Shown here in pieces: positions 44,578 through 53,704 of a stretch of DNA of 64,000 bases (position 1 is the first letter of the stretch; every line of letters starts with the position of its first letter). The notes below the pieces were generated by a model. It ran no database searches, was not told the origin of the DNA, and worked only from the letters and a program-made list of their open reading frames with translations. Where the stretch lies: NCBI GenBank assembly GCA_022385755.1, contig MU278373.1, positions 62,001 to 126,000 of the forward strand. The letters run 5' to 3'. Position numbers and translations under genes: made by a program. The stretch comes from Trametopsis cervina (lineage: Eukaryota; Basidiomycota; Agaricomycetes; Polyporales; Irpicaceae).

Positions 44578-46494
44578 TCAGTGCCTCTGCTTACGAACAG
44601 CCGCGCTGGTCTTCGTCGGACTCGCGGGGTACTCCTCTCCCTGCAACTTTCTAGCGCTCCAACCCTGCGCCAGGATCTGATCTACCTTTGTCAACGCGCC
44701 CGGGTTAACATGGCCGTCCACACGGCGCGAAGCAGAGCGTTTGTGTGGCGACGGCGATGGCGTGGTGTCCTGCCGTTTCGTGCGATGGAACTGCGGAGAC
44801 GACGGGAAAGGCAAGAGTTGCGGCGAGCGCTTCGTGTGCAGTGTCCTCCCTTTCGGTTTCTCCCTCGCCTGCGCACCCTTGGGCCTGGCAGGCTCCGGTG
44901 CAGCCGAGGAGAAACTGAGTCTGGGACCCGACTTGAACGAAGGCGACGTCTCGAAGAACAATTGCGCCTCGAGAGGGGGTGAAGTAACAAGCGGCGGACT
45001 GGAGGGCAGGACAGATGAATCGACGCGGGTCATCCGCGGACGTGCAGCCTTGCTGACGTTCCGGCGCGGAGAGCCAGGCGGCGACCGAATCATGGTGGTG
45101 ACCAACGGACTGTGACCGCGTCTCTCGGGAGAGTGCATGCGCGGTGGGATGGCGGTGTATGTGTCGCCCGCGTCCGCAGCGCTGGATAGGAGGGGGAACG
45201 ACCATCCTGGTCTGCTCGAGCCGCTGCTTTGCGCTTCTGTGTCTTCTTCGATGATCCTGAAGCCTGGACCGCTGGAGGCCGTCGTCGTTGTTGCTGTCAG
45301 AGGCAAGCTCACAGGCACAGGCACCGGGCTTCTGAACGCCTCTGTCAACACCGATTCTCCACCTTCGGAGCGGCTCTGGATACCCTCCAGTGTCACGTCC
45401 GAGTCGACCCTTTGATGCCCCTTGCGATACCGCGACCCGTGCTTCAGTCGATCCAAGATATCACGCCGGATGGATTTATGCCTCAGTGTATCGAACGGCG
45501 CGTTGTCCAGCTCCGAATTCTCTTCCAGTTCGTCGGCAGGAGTCTGCACCCTGCTCTCCACCGGCGGTATCGCATACTCCACACGAGAAGACCGCGAGCT
45601 TACATGCCTCGATGAAGAAGGCGGCACCAAGAACGGATCGTCCTCTCTTCCTCCACCCACAAACGACTCATCAACGTCCGCGACAGCCAAAGCAGCACTT
45701 TCCGCCCTTAATCGAGCAGCCTCACGTTTACGCGACGTGAACGCCCTCTGCAACCAACTTCCCTCCCGCCTTACGTCCGCACCACCACCGCCAGGAAGCC
45801 CGTCGGCCTCCTCAAGCGGGCGGATGCCTAAAAAATGGCTCACGGACTCATGAATATCGCCCCCGCCACTGCTCGTGCCCTCCGAAGAACTGTGTTCCGG
45901 CGGCGCAGTGTACATCGCGCCGGCCTTGAACCCCTTCTCGCGTGGCGCCCTGCATTTGCGCATGATCGTGAGGAGGATCCACGAAAATGCGAACCCTACA
46001 ATTGCACCGACCACGACGAAGATACCGGCGAGGTATCCCGCGGAAAGCGGAGATGGTCGTGATTGTTTTGAGTGTCGTTGGGGGTTGGTACCAGGAGGCA
46101 GGGCGGTAATGGTGGTCATTGAGGCGCTCGTCGTTGAAGACGCAGGTGATAGTGAACTTGACGACAGAGACGAAGTTGAAGAGATGTTGCTTGCCGCGGC
46201 AAGGTTCGTCGCAGGGAGACTGGCAGATGTCACCACAGGTGCAGGTGTCGCGAACGCGTTGGTACTGGGGTTGACAGGCGCCGACATTGCCGGAGTAGTC
46301 GATGTCGCACCGTTAGGTGGGTACGGCCACCAGTAGTCGAAGCTGGACGTAGGAGCAGCAGACACAGGGAACTCTTGTCTGCCAGCTATGCTTCGAGTCG
46401 AGGGATAGTGCGCCACGGCAGGATGCGCAGCCGTCCGTTGCAACGATGCCAGAAGCAAGTGCGCGAGAAAGAGCCGCGGGGAAAGGACGAGCAT
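44578..46494 (-). CDS. Single-pass Ser/Thr-rich cell-surface protein
   Basis: One uninterrupted exon of 638 codons. A signal peptide (LSPRLFLAHLLLASLQRTAAH) is followed by a Ser/Thr/Ala-rich ectodomain that should be heavily O-mannosylated, one transmembrane helix (AGYLAGIFVVVGAIVGFAFSWILL), a basic stop-transfer segment (IMRKCRAPREKG) and a 450-residue cytosolic tail rich in Ser, Arg and Pro, including several R-x-x-S-type sites. This is the architecture of fungal Mid2/Wsc-type wall sensors, but the WSC cysteine motif is absent and no homology is claimed. No intron is present, unlike the neighbouring genes. The next start upstream on this strand is over 250 bp away. Confidence 0.75.
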   Translation of the reverse strand: MLVLSPRLFLAHLLLASLQRTAAHPAVAHYPSTRSIAGRQEFPVSAAPTSSFDYWWPYPPNGATSTTPAMSAPVNPSTNAFATPAPVVTSASLPATNLAAASNISSTSSLSSSSLSPASSTTSASMTTITALPPGTNPQRHSKQSRPSPLSAGYLAGIFVVVGAIVGFAFSWILLTIMRKCRAPREKGFKAGAMYTAPPEHSSSEGTSSGGGDIHESVSHFLGIRPLEEADGLPGGGGADVRREGSWLQRAFTSRKREAARLRAESAALAVADVDESFVGGGREDDPFLVPPSSSRHVSSRSSRVEYAIPPVESRVQTPADELEENSELDNAPFDTLRHKSIRRDILDRLKHGSRYRKGHQRVDSDVTLEGIQSRSEGGESVLTEAFRSPVPVPVSLPLTATTTTASSGPGFRIIEEDTEAQSSGSSRPGWSFPLLSSAADAGDTYTAIPPRMHSPERRGHSPLVTTMIRSPPGSPRRNVSKAARPRMTRVDSSVLPSSPPLVTSPPLEAQLFFETSPSFKSGPRLSFSSAAPEPARPKGAQAREKPKGRTLHTKRSPQLLPFPSSPQFHRTKRQDTTPSPSPHKRSASRRVDGHVNPGALTKVDQILAQGWSARKLQGEEYPASPTKTSAAVRKQRH

Positions 46495-46496
46495 GG

Positions 46497-47088
46497 TTAT
46501 ATGCCGGTATCTGGAGGCAGGTAGACGACGCCAATCCTCGATTCGACGCCGAAGGCGGAGATGTCAGCCACTGGGTGGTCGAGGGAGAGTCCTGCAGCGA
46601 TGAATGTCGACCTGCGGATGAGGTGTGAAGAGGGCGAGTATGATGCGCCGGTTACGCCTGAACGCTTGGTGTTCTTCCAGAACGTCTTTGGGCGAACTAC
46701 AGGTAGCGTAAGTACACTGAGGCACTCCAGACAGATGTAGTTACTCACATAACGGTGGTGGTGGTGGCACGAGGTCCACCGGCAGAGGAGGGGTCGCCTG
46801 GATAGCTCTGGGTGTTCGGTGCTCCCTGAACTCGTCCTCAAATATCAGCTTGCCGGGAGGTGCAGAGGTCGATCTTCTTCGTGGAGGGTCCAGTCTTTCC
46901 GTGTTCATATACGGGGTCAAGAACGAGTCATCCTGGGCTCGCAAAATTGGCGAGGACGTGGCTGACATTGGGGTTGGCGAGACGGTTTCAATCATGACCA
47001 CGACGGCTGGGGCGCCTTCCTGGTCATACGGGTCGTCGTTCACCACAATAACAGGTATTTGGATGTGGTCTCCGGCTTCGTCAACCAT
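46497..47088 (-). CDS. Unknown protein, two exons
   Basis: Phased join (minus) 46749..47088, 46497..46696, giving 179 residues from MVDEAGDHIQIPVIVV. The stop lies two bases upstream of the start of the Ser/Thr-rich membrane protein gene, so the two must have overlapping or very close transcription units. Features are an acidic start, a Pro-rich middle (PLPVDLVPPPPPL) and a better-ordered C-terminal part (YSPSSHLIRRSTFIAAG). I recognise no domain. An alternative start at 47253 would add 55 residues, but a GGTAAAT donor-like site near 47145 suggests that region is a spliced 5' UTR. Confidence 0.5.
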
Positions 47089-47517
47089 TTCGAGGTGTGG
47101 AAGAGGTTTCGGTGCAAGTTGTGTCAGAGCTGGGCGGCAATATTTACCTTTCAGATTGGCGTTGATGCGCCTGGGGTGATGCGCCCGTGCACCGATTATG
47201 GACGAATTTATGGGCGGTTGTAGGTCCAGAACGACCCAGCCACGACCCAGCACGACGTCGATCTGGACCTCATCTACATGGCATCCTGTTATACCTGGAT
47301 TATCCCGGAGAGAACAGCTGCTCCGTTCCGCTTTTTGACGTTCTACAAATGGGGACTCAACAGTCCACGCGGGGTTCTACTATAAAACCCTCCTAAAAAC
47401 CTCCTTCCGCGTCGACGATCGCCTTTGACTCGACTCTACATTGCTTGTAGACTGTCTACACATCCTTCATCCTTCATCGGAACTGCTAATTGACACAATT
47501 CAGGTCACACGAGCACT

Positions 47518-48840
47518 ATGCCTGTTGCACTCAACGACCTCCCCATCGAACTGGTCGGTGCAGTGGTCGCCCAGGTAGCCTCGATAGGAGACCTCCTGAG
47601 TCTGCGCGCAGTCAACCACACATTCTCGGCGTATGCTACCCCAAGAGCATTTGCGACGTATCACGTTGTGAACACGAACAAAAGCGTCATCGGACATGCG
47701 AGTCTATTGGAACATGTGGGGTTGGCACGATTGGTGAGGACGCTCGTAGTGCATTGCGAGGCAAGTCCTGGAGAGAACCGGCTGGTGAACCGAGGTGAGC
47801 CCCTATGGTATCCTTGCATGTACCGCGTGTACTCAAGCTCCTTTCCAGTTGAAGAAAACGCAGAGTCGCATGAGATTCGCCTGGCGATGGGTGTAAACCT
47901 CGCGCGTCTCGCTCTCCTGCCACACCTTCAAGAACTCGAGCTCGACTTTTTCTCGGGGATGGTCTGGCAGAACTTCAAAAGCGCAGGAGGAGGTGGTATG
48001 ACCATGACAGTTGCAAGCCCCTCAAAATACTTCATGTTGCAAACTGCGATCATCCAAGCAATAACGGACGGCGGACCGGACTCACTTCCCCCTTCCCTCA
48101 CATCGTTCACCATCGCGAACCTTATTCCGTTCCCAGCGCCAGAATACCAAAACCCGTCCTTCGAACTCCTCATGTCTCGCCTCTCGCGGTTCTCACTGTC
48201 CGCGCATGCTCTGCGTTTCAGCGGCCGTCACGGAGAAGACATGTTTTCCTGGTTCTGGAGCGAGATGATCCCGGAACGTTTCCTGGAACCAGCACAGCCG
48301 AAGCTCACGACCCTCTCGCTCTTCAGCGACCAGCCAGTCGGTCAATTTCCAGCTGTAGATCTCTCCTGGCTTCGATTCCCACACCTAACGACATTATCGC
48401 TCAACGGATTCATGTTCAACGAACAACGTTTGGTCGAGGACTTCATCGTTCGGCACGGTCGCACCTTGGAACACATCACCCTTGACACATGTCCAATCCA
48501 TATCGGCGGAGTCGAAGGGATGCCACCGAGGACATGGGCATCGATTCTGCAGCGCTTCACGGATAAGCTACCTGCGCTGTTAGACCTGCAGATGGTGCGG
48601 CGCACTGGCTGGGGGCTACATGAAGTCGATCCGAGGATCGCCCAGCTTTGCTCCTACGAGCGATGTCTCACGGGTTACGGGTACGAACGAGGGAGAGATA
48701 ACAAGCTACCACTATCCGTGCTTCAAGCAGACCGCGTAGCACTTCGCAATCTATTACGTGCGGTCAACATCCGAAGGCAACAAAAGTGGTTGGCCCCGCT
48801 AGATCTACCAGACCTAGCAGTTCCCAGCGCAGCATCATAA
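47518..48840 (+). CDS. F-box/LRR-like protein
   Basis: Phased join 47518..47794, 47849..48840, giving 422 residues. LNDLPIELVGAVVAQVASIGDLLSLRAVNHTF is F-box-like. Leucine-rich strands follow (LARLALLPHLQELELDFF, KLTTLSLFSDQPV, HLTTLSLNGF, LEHITLDTCPI), ending in a basic C-terminus. The 54-nt intron 47795..47848 is a multiple of three with no stop, so a retained form would have 440 residues. An SCF adaptor role is inferred. Confidence 0.8.
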   Translation: MPVALNDLPIELVGAVVAQVASIGDLLSLRAVNHTFSAYATPRAFATYHVVNTNKSVIGHASLLEHVGLARLVRTLVVHCEASPGENRLVNRGEPLWYPCMYRVYSSSFPVEENAESHEIRLAMGVNLARLALLPHLQELELDFFSGMVWQNFKSAGGGGMTMTVASPSKYFMLQTAIIQAITDGGPDSLPPSLTSFTIANLIPFPAPEYQNPSFELLMSRLSRFSLSAHALRFSGRHGEDMFSWFWSEMIPERFLEPAQPKLTTLSLFSDQPVGQFPAVDLSWLRFPHLTTLSLNGFMFNEQRLVEDFIVRHGRTLEHITLDTCPIHIGGVEGMPPRTWASILQRFTDKLPALLDLQMVRRTGWGLHEVDPRIAQLCSYERCLTGYGYERGRDNKLPLSVLQADRVALRNLLRAVNIRRQQKWLAPLDLPDLAVPSAAS

Positions 48841-48879
48841 ACACTCTTGTCCCCTCTCGCCTTCCACACTCCTCGGCCT

Positions 48880-49920
48880 CTAATCCGCTTTGTCCTCCTT
48901 CGGAAGCAAGAAGACCCATCCAAATGCTTGGACGTCTTCGCCCTTCTTCAAAAAGTATTCTTCAGTCTCATACACCCAATGCGCCCACCCGACGATCCAA
49001 TCGCGGAGCCCTTGGATATACCGCAAAACGTCTTGGCCCATAGGCTTCCCCTCGTTTTCATTGCTGAGCCGCACGAACTCTTGCACGCATTGCTTCAGAC
49101 GGTCCGCGGCGAGCACTATTGCCCTTTCCAATGTTATTTGGTTTTCGTTCATTAGCAACATGATGAGGTTGTCTTTTTCGTTTCTGGATTGTTGGGTATT
49201 ATATGCGACGATGTCCTACATATAGAGCACCCCATGTTTATTATTTTTGGAGGATATTTACGGACCTTGGTTAGACCTCACCTTCATCCATATCACTGCG
49301 TCCAACGCTTTCTGTCTCAGTTCTGGCAGCGGGAATGCTTGTAAATTCGCGTCGCTCAGCTCAAGGTCTTCGGTATATTCAATCAGCGTAAAGCCTAGGT
49401 CGAAGATCTCCGACGTTCGTTTGAGGGACAGAAGCTCCTCCTCTGACATGTTGCGTCTTGGTTCCTGAACATTGCGTAGATCAGTCTCAAGGCTGTCTAA
49501 GCCCGTCTGAAAACGGTTTCCCCAGCGTTCGTTCATCGCCCGTTTGAGGCGATCTGCAACACTGGAGACATGAGACGTGAGCATATCACAGACCCTTCGG
49601 AGAACAGCCCACCTTGCCAAAGCCACCTGGTGCGCCTGCTCATTAACACCCTTGGTATGATAGCGACCGAGAAATGCGACCGACGACAAGTCGTTCGTCG
49701 TTCTAAGCTGCGACATGTCGCATGTCGGATAGCACAGCGACGCCAACAGCTCGATCTGCATGCCCGGAAGAGCATCCCTGGTCCTCTCGTCCAAGAACGC
49801 GTGTTCATCGATCCACCGACGAGTCGCCTCTCCCACAGCCCTGCAGTGCTGGTTGACCCGTGTTTCGAAGTGCTCACCACATATCTTGATCAAGTCTGGG
49901 ATCTGGAAGTTGTTCGGCAT
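48880..49920 (-). CDS. Terpene-synthase-fold protein lacking its metal-binding residues
   Basis: Phased join (minus) 49282..49920, 48880..49215, giving 324 residues, close to fungal class I sesquiterpene synthases (about 330-350). FQIPDLIKIC opens the fold, and the end carries LQGLRDWIVG-type sequence (here IQGLRDWIVGWAHWVYETEEYF), all standard for the family. The expected Asp-rich motif D-D/E-x-x-D falls at residues 85-89, where GRYHT is found. The NSE triad N-D-x-x-S-x-x-x-E reads K213-D-I-V-A217-Y-N-T-Q221. The terminal Arg-Tyr pair (ETERYF) reads ETEEYF. No ligand for the Mg2+ cluster remains, yet there is no stop or frameshift, so a non-catalytic role or very recent decay is possible. 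Confidence 0.8.
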
Positions 49921-50317
49921 GAGTGGTATCCGTCAGTACACTGCGCACGACGGTGCCAGTAGTTTTGAGGTCTGCGGTATGGTTGCCACATGCCCTGCCC
50001 ATCAGTATGCCCACAACTGCGGCTTGTGCGAAATGTGGGATGTGGACTGCCGTAAGATGCCACATTGAGTCCTCGAGGCAAACACGCACCTTCTTGCATC
50101 ACTAAGAAGCTCGCGACACTGTCACTCGATGCTCGATGGAGGTAGGAAACATATCAGTCATTGAATAATGAACATTGGAAAATAGGGTGTACGGCTACAG
50201 AATATAGTGAATACAGCGAAAAGCATGAGAGGTAAATACTAGATGATGAGGTGATGAGGCGTTTGGAGTTCATATGGGTGTCCGAAGGGAGTGAGGGGAA
50301 GTAAAGCGCCATTCATT
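49921..50317. other. Intergenic region between two minus-strand genes
   Basis: It is the promoter of the terpene-synthase-like gene and the 3' flank of lectin 2. No TATA box or exon was seen. Confidence 0.5.
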
Positions 50318-51373
50318 TCATGTCTGAGGTGCGTTCCGTGGAGTTTTCGTGACCACAGTGACGGTTGTCAGTGACACGCTTGTCGTAATGCGAGTGGTGG
50401 TAATGCCTTCAGGAGCCTCTGCCACCACGACTGTCTCCACCGGTGGAGGACCTGCCAAAGCGGCTTCTTCTCGTCGGATGAGCTGTTGCTCTGGAGGAGA
50501 TGCAGGAGTGGGATCCTCTCGTTCTATCAATCTCCATAGCTGCCAGTCGCGCTCTGGTTGGGCGGTGGCAAGTTGCACCTACAACATGTTAGAGACAGCA
50601 CTCCCGGCAATGCCAGTGATGATCACTCACTTTTGTGCCAGCTTTGTCACTGCCAGAATCTGCTAGAGATATAGCATGTCGCCCATTGGGCCATAGCACA
50701 CTGCATGATACAATTTAGATGGTGTCCAGCGTGATGATAATTGTGCTGCTCACCGTATTCTGACCTCCTCCCCTTCGGACACTACGGATACTTTCCAGCT
50801 CACCGGAAAGTGGCTCGCAACAAGAGCACCTTCGTTGACGACACTGTCTGCCACAGTCAAGTATCGCCCGGATGATATACTTCGGATGGTATAGCCTTCA
50901 CCCAGAGGCTCAAACTTCCACTGCGATGACTGTCAGCCACAAGCACATTGAAATCTTAGAAGAAGCCTCGCCTGTTGGTTACGGCCAGTGTGAGGAGGAA
51001 AGCCAATAAGCGACTGGTCATCTGCCGCGGACAAGTCCATCGCACTGTTGCTCTTGACGTTGATCAAGGAGTATACACCAGCTTTCCATTTCAGCTGCTT
51101 GGGTTCTGGCTTGGTTGATGCGATGGACTCCGTGTAAGACTCGTGAGAAGCAGCCTTCGGCTCAAAGCTGCCTATGTCAGGCGACATAGGTACGTCCGTA
51201 GATGTCGAGGACATCGGACGCTTCCCGAGGTCGAATGAACCGGGAGGCGTCTGGTAGAACGACACCGCCTGTGAGAGGCGGCTTGGCTCTGCATTTGCTA
51301 CGGGAGTTTTGCGCGACCCTCGCGAGCGCACACTTGAGGCGTTCACAGATTGCGAGCTGGTAGAGTTTCCCAT
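50318..51373 (-). CDS. Ricin-B lectin-domain protein with disordered extensions
   Basis: Phased join (minus) 50972..51373, 50754..50920, 50631..50700, 50318..50578, giving 299 residues. Residues 1 to about 90 are Ser/Pro-rich and disordered. One beta-trefoil follows: GVYSLINVKSNSAMDLSAADD, NQQWKFEPL, GRYLTVADSVVNEG and DWQLWRLIE carry the QxW-like repeats. The tail (about 65 residues) is Glu/Pro/Thr-rich. It is therefore about twice the length of the lectin at 32240. The first intron (50921..50971) appears to be GC-AG (CAG|GCGAGG). There is no signal peptide. A TATA box lies 50 bp upstream, and a LINE has inserted 116 bp upstream of the start. Confidence 0.8.
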
Positions 51374-51422
51374 GTTGAGTGGTGACAACAGGTAGCAAGT
51401 AGCACACGCTCACCTGTTGGCA

Positions 51423-51430
51423 TTTATATA
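51423..51430 (-). promoter_or_regulatory. TATA box of lectin 2
   Basis: TATATAAA on the minus strand, 50 bp before the ATG at 51373. Only 43 bp separate it from the LINE target duplication. Confidence 0.65.
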
Positions 51431-51472
51431 TACAAGGTGGAGACTTCCGACATGCTGTTGCATCGTGTAAAG

Positions 51473-51489
51473 GAGAACGGGTTAGACTT
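51473..51489. repeat. Target-site duplication, 5' copy
   Basis: GAGAACGGGTTAGACTT, identical to 62228-62244 at the other end of the LINE. Confidence 0.95.
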
Positions 51490-52464
51490 GGGGAACCACC
51501 ACCATCGAAAAAAGCCTAACACGCTTTAGAGGTGCGAAATGCCCTCGTGACACTTTAGCCAATGTGCTATGACTGTCCACAGTGCCATGCACTGTTTCGA
51601 GCCCCGCGGAGGGCTCGACGTGGTTCCTCCCAGCCGGGGCACAGCGCCCCCCGGCCGACATCTTGTCGTCCCTCTCAGAATAGTGCCCATCCGGCACCCC
51701 TCGAGAGAAACACCCAACGGGCATGGCGAGAATTGCCTGGCACAGCCTACCCAAACGACTATGACACCAATCTAAGCACCATACGCAATCCCAGCAACAG
51801 ACAGCAACGGGAGGCTCTACCCCATGTCTGAATTATCTCTGTACGCCCAGCTTACCCTTACTCCCCTTCCTCCAATATTTGGGTTGCAGTTAACCCCAGA
51901 TAGTCTCAACTATGAACGGCAGCGGATTACGCTGCTTCCGACGCATCCTGCGCGCTGTCCGTTTTCGCCCGCTAACAGATCGGGCGACCCGCGACACAAC
52001 CGGGGCGCTACGCGAAATCAACTAGCGCCAAAACAGACTACTCCGAACACCGAAGTCAAACCGACACCCTCCTGGGGTAGCCCCAACCCCCCCATATCTT
52101 GGCGGCGAAAAAAGTGCAGTATAACCCTACGTGCAGCACAGTTTCCTTCCCGTCTTGTACAAATACCAACATGCTACCCCCAGATTACGGCTGACGGCAG
52201 TGCCAACTAGCCGAACATAACAACGTAAGCCAAACGCCCATTTCACAAAATTGTTAGGACAGCCCAACGGCGAACAGCGACACTAAATCTAAGCGAATGA
52301 ATGGACTACAGCCTTAAAAACCACCCCAAGCTGGCCTTGTGCAGAACAGGAACATCTCCTCCTAACCACCAGGCATACGACCTTGTCGATCCAGCCTTTC
52401 CGCCCACAGCGCACGAACACCCACAATACGAACCCAAAAATCCATACGCGCAGGCACGCAACAT
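51490..52464 (+). other. LINE 5' untranslated region, distal part
   Basis: It is C-rich and G-poor on the plus strand. A 128-codon open frame at 51824-52210 is low in complexity and lacks a good start context, so it is not called a gene. No tandem 5' repeats were seen. Confidence 0.5.
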
Positions 52465-53091
52465 ATGCAGGAACCACACCACTGGGCCATGACCCTGCCC
52501 CCCTCACCCCCACCTTCGTCACCCAACATGTCCACCTCCTCATCCGACAATGAGCAGGATGACAACGCCCGAGAGACCAAGGAGATCAAACAACTCCGAC
52601 TTTTCCTTCACCAACTCCCCCCACCGCTCTCCGTCCGCTCTCCCAGCCCAACCCCACCCTCGTTGCGCCCACCGAGCCACTCGAAGTCACCGAGGCCGCT
52701 CTCACACCTTCGAGAGGCGGAAGAAGGTGAAATTATCACAATGATGGTTGACTTTTTTGACGACAATGGACGCATGCCCACATACGTGGCGATCGCGTGC
52801 CCGGCAGCGCTAATCCGGACGGGTGTAACGGTCCGAGTGATAAACACCGAAGGAACGGACCTAGAACCACCTACGGCGATAAGAGGCCTATACGCGATTT
52901 TCCGCCATCACTGGGGAATCTGGGCATCAGATGACGACGACCCCAGCGACAGTACCTTTGCCATCCTCATCCCCCGCGAACACTTCCGACTCTCTCCCCG
53001 CGAATATTGGGCGGCGCAAGCAGACCCGTCCATGTCTCTACCAATACTCCCCCCGAACCCGACGATGAGAGGATATCCGGAGAGCGTGTAA
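52465..53091 (+). CDS. LINE upstream ORF (ORF0) of unknown function
   Basis: An open frame of 208 residues upstream of ORF1 in the same strand. After a Pro/Ser-rich first 90 residues, the second half looks like a folded domain: acidic EEGEIITMMVDFF, then ALIRTGVTVRVINTEG, AIRGLYAIFRHHWGIWAS and LSPREYWAAQADPS. I recognise no family; it is neither CCHC nor RRM by eye. ATGs at 52492 and 52528 give shorter products. Tad1 elements usually have two ORFs. The protein-like composition and length argue against a chance frame, but only homologous copies could prove it. Confidence 0.5.
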   Translation: MQEPHHWAMTLPPSPPPSSPNMSTSSSDNEQDDNARETKEIKQLRLFLHQLPPPLSVRSPSPTPPSLRPPSHSKSPRPLSHLREAEEGEIITMMVDFFDDNGRMPTYVAIACPAALIRTGVTVRVINTEGTDLEPPTAIRGLYAIFRHHWGIWASDDDDPSDSTFAILIPREHFRLSPREYWAAQADPSMSLPILPPNPTMRGYPESV

Positions 53092-53606
53092 AGGAATGTT
53101 GAGACGTTAATTTTCGAACGGACACCGCCGCGCGCGCCTGTATACAAAGTTTCAAATAGCTGAAAATACAACATCGCTTGCCTTTTCCCCTTACTGATCA
53201 ATGCGCGAAATCCTGCGGTAGCACCCTGACTCACCTTGCTAACAGTAAGTCGCCGTCTTACGGTATACCGACCACCCACCTTGCCCTCCGGACGGATTGA
53301 TATGAACTAGGCGTCACCTCCAGGGACGTCTGCGCCCCATACGATGACCTGGCCAATGCCTACCAAGACACCCAATATCGCACGGATCTCTGAAGTGGGT
53401 CTGCATGACTATCTGCGCCTTAAATGACATCGCCAAAAATCCACGACGAGCAACTGCGCAAAGACGACAGCACCTTTCACGCTACGGGTGACATCGCCAA
53501 ACTTTCGTCCCACAGAGTAGTGAACGAACACGGACGCCTTGCGAAAATGCTGGCTTCAGACACAGAACGAGACATGCGAGGAGCCTAACGGACGAGCCGC
53601 AAATGA

Positions 53607-53614
53607 TATATAAG
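53607..53614 (+). promoter_or_regulatory. Internal TATA-like box before LINE ORF1
   Basis: TATATAAG, 91 bp upstream of the ORF1 start codon, the same spacing as in host lectin 1. It may start a shorter ORF1-ORF2 RNA. Confidence 0.4.
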
Positions 53615-53704
53615 GTCCCAGCAAACGAGAAAGCGACCTCAGTAACACACCGCTATCGCTACAACGCCTCTCGTAAAACAACTCTCTAACCTCATTTTCT
53701 CGCT

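Noticed and set aside
51824..52210. 128-codon frame in the LINE 5' region
   Set aside because: Pro/Thr-rich low-complexity composition without a domain-like segment. Weaker than the frame at 52465-53091.
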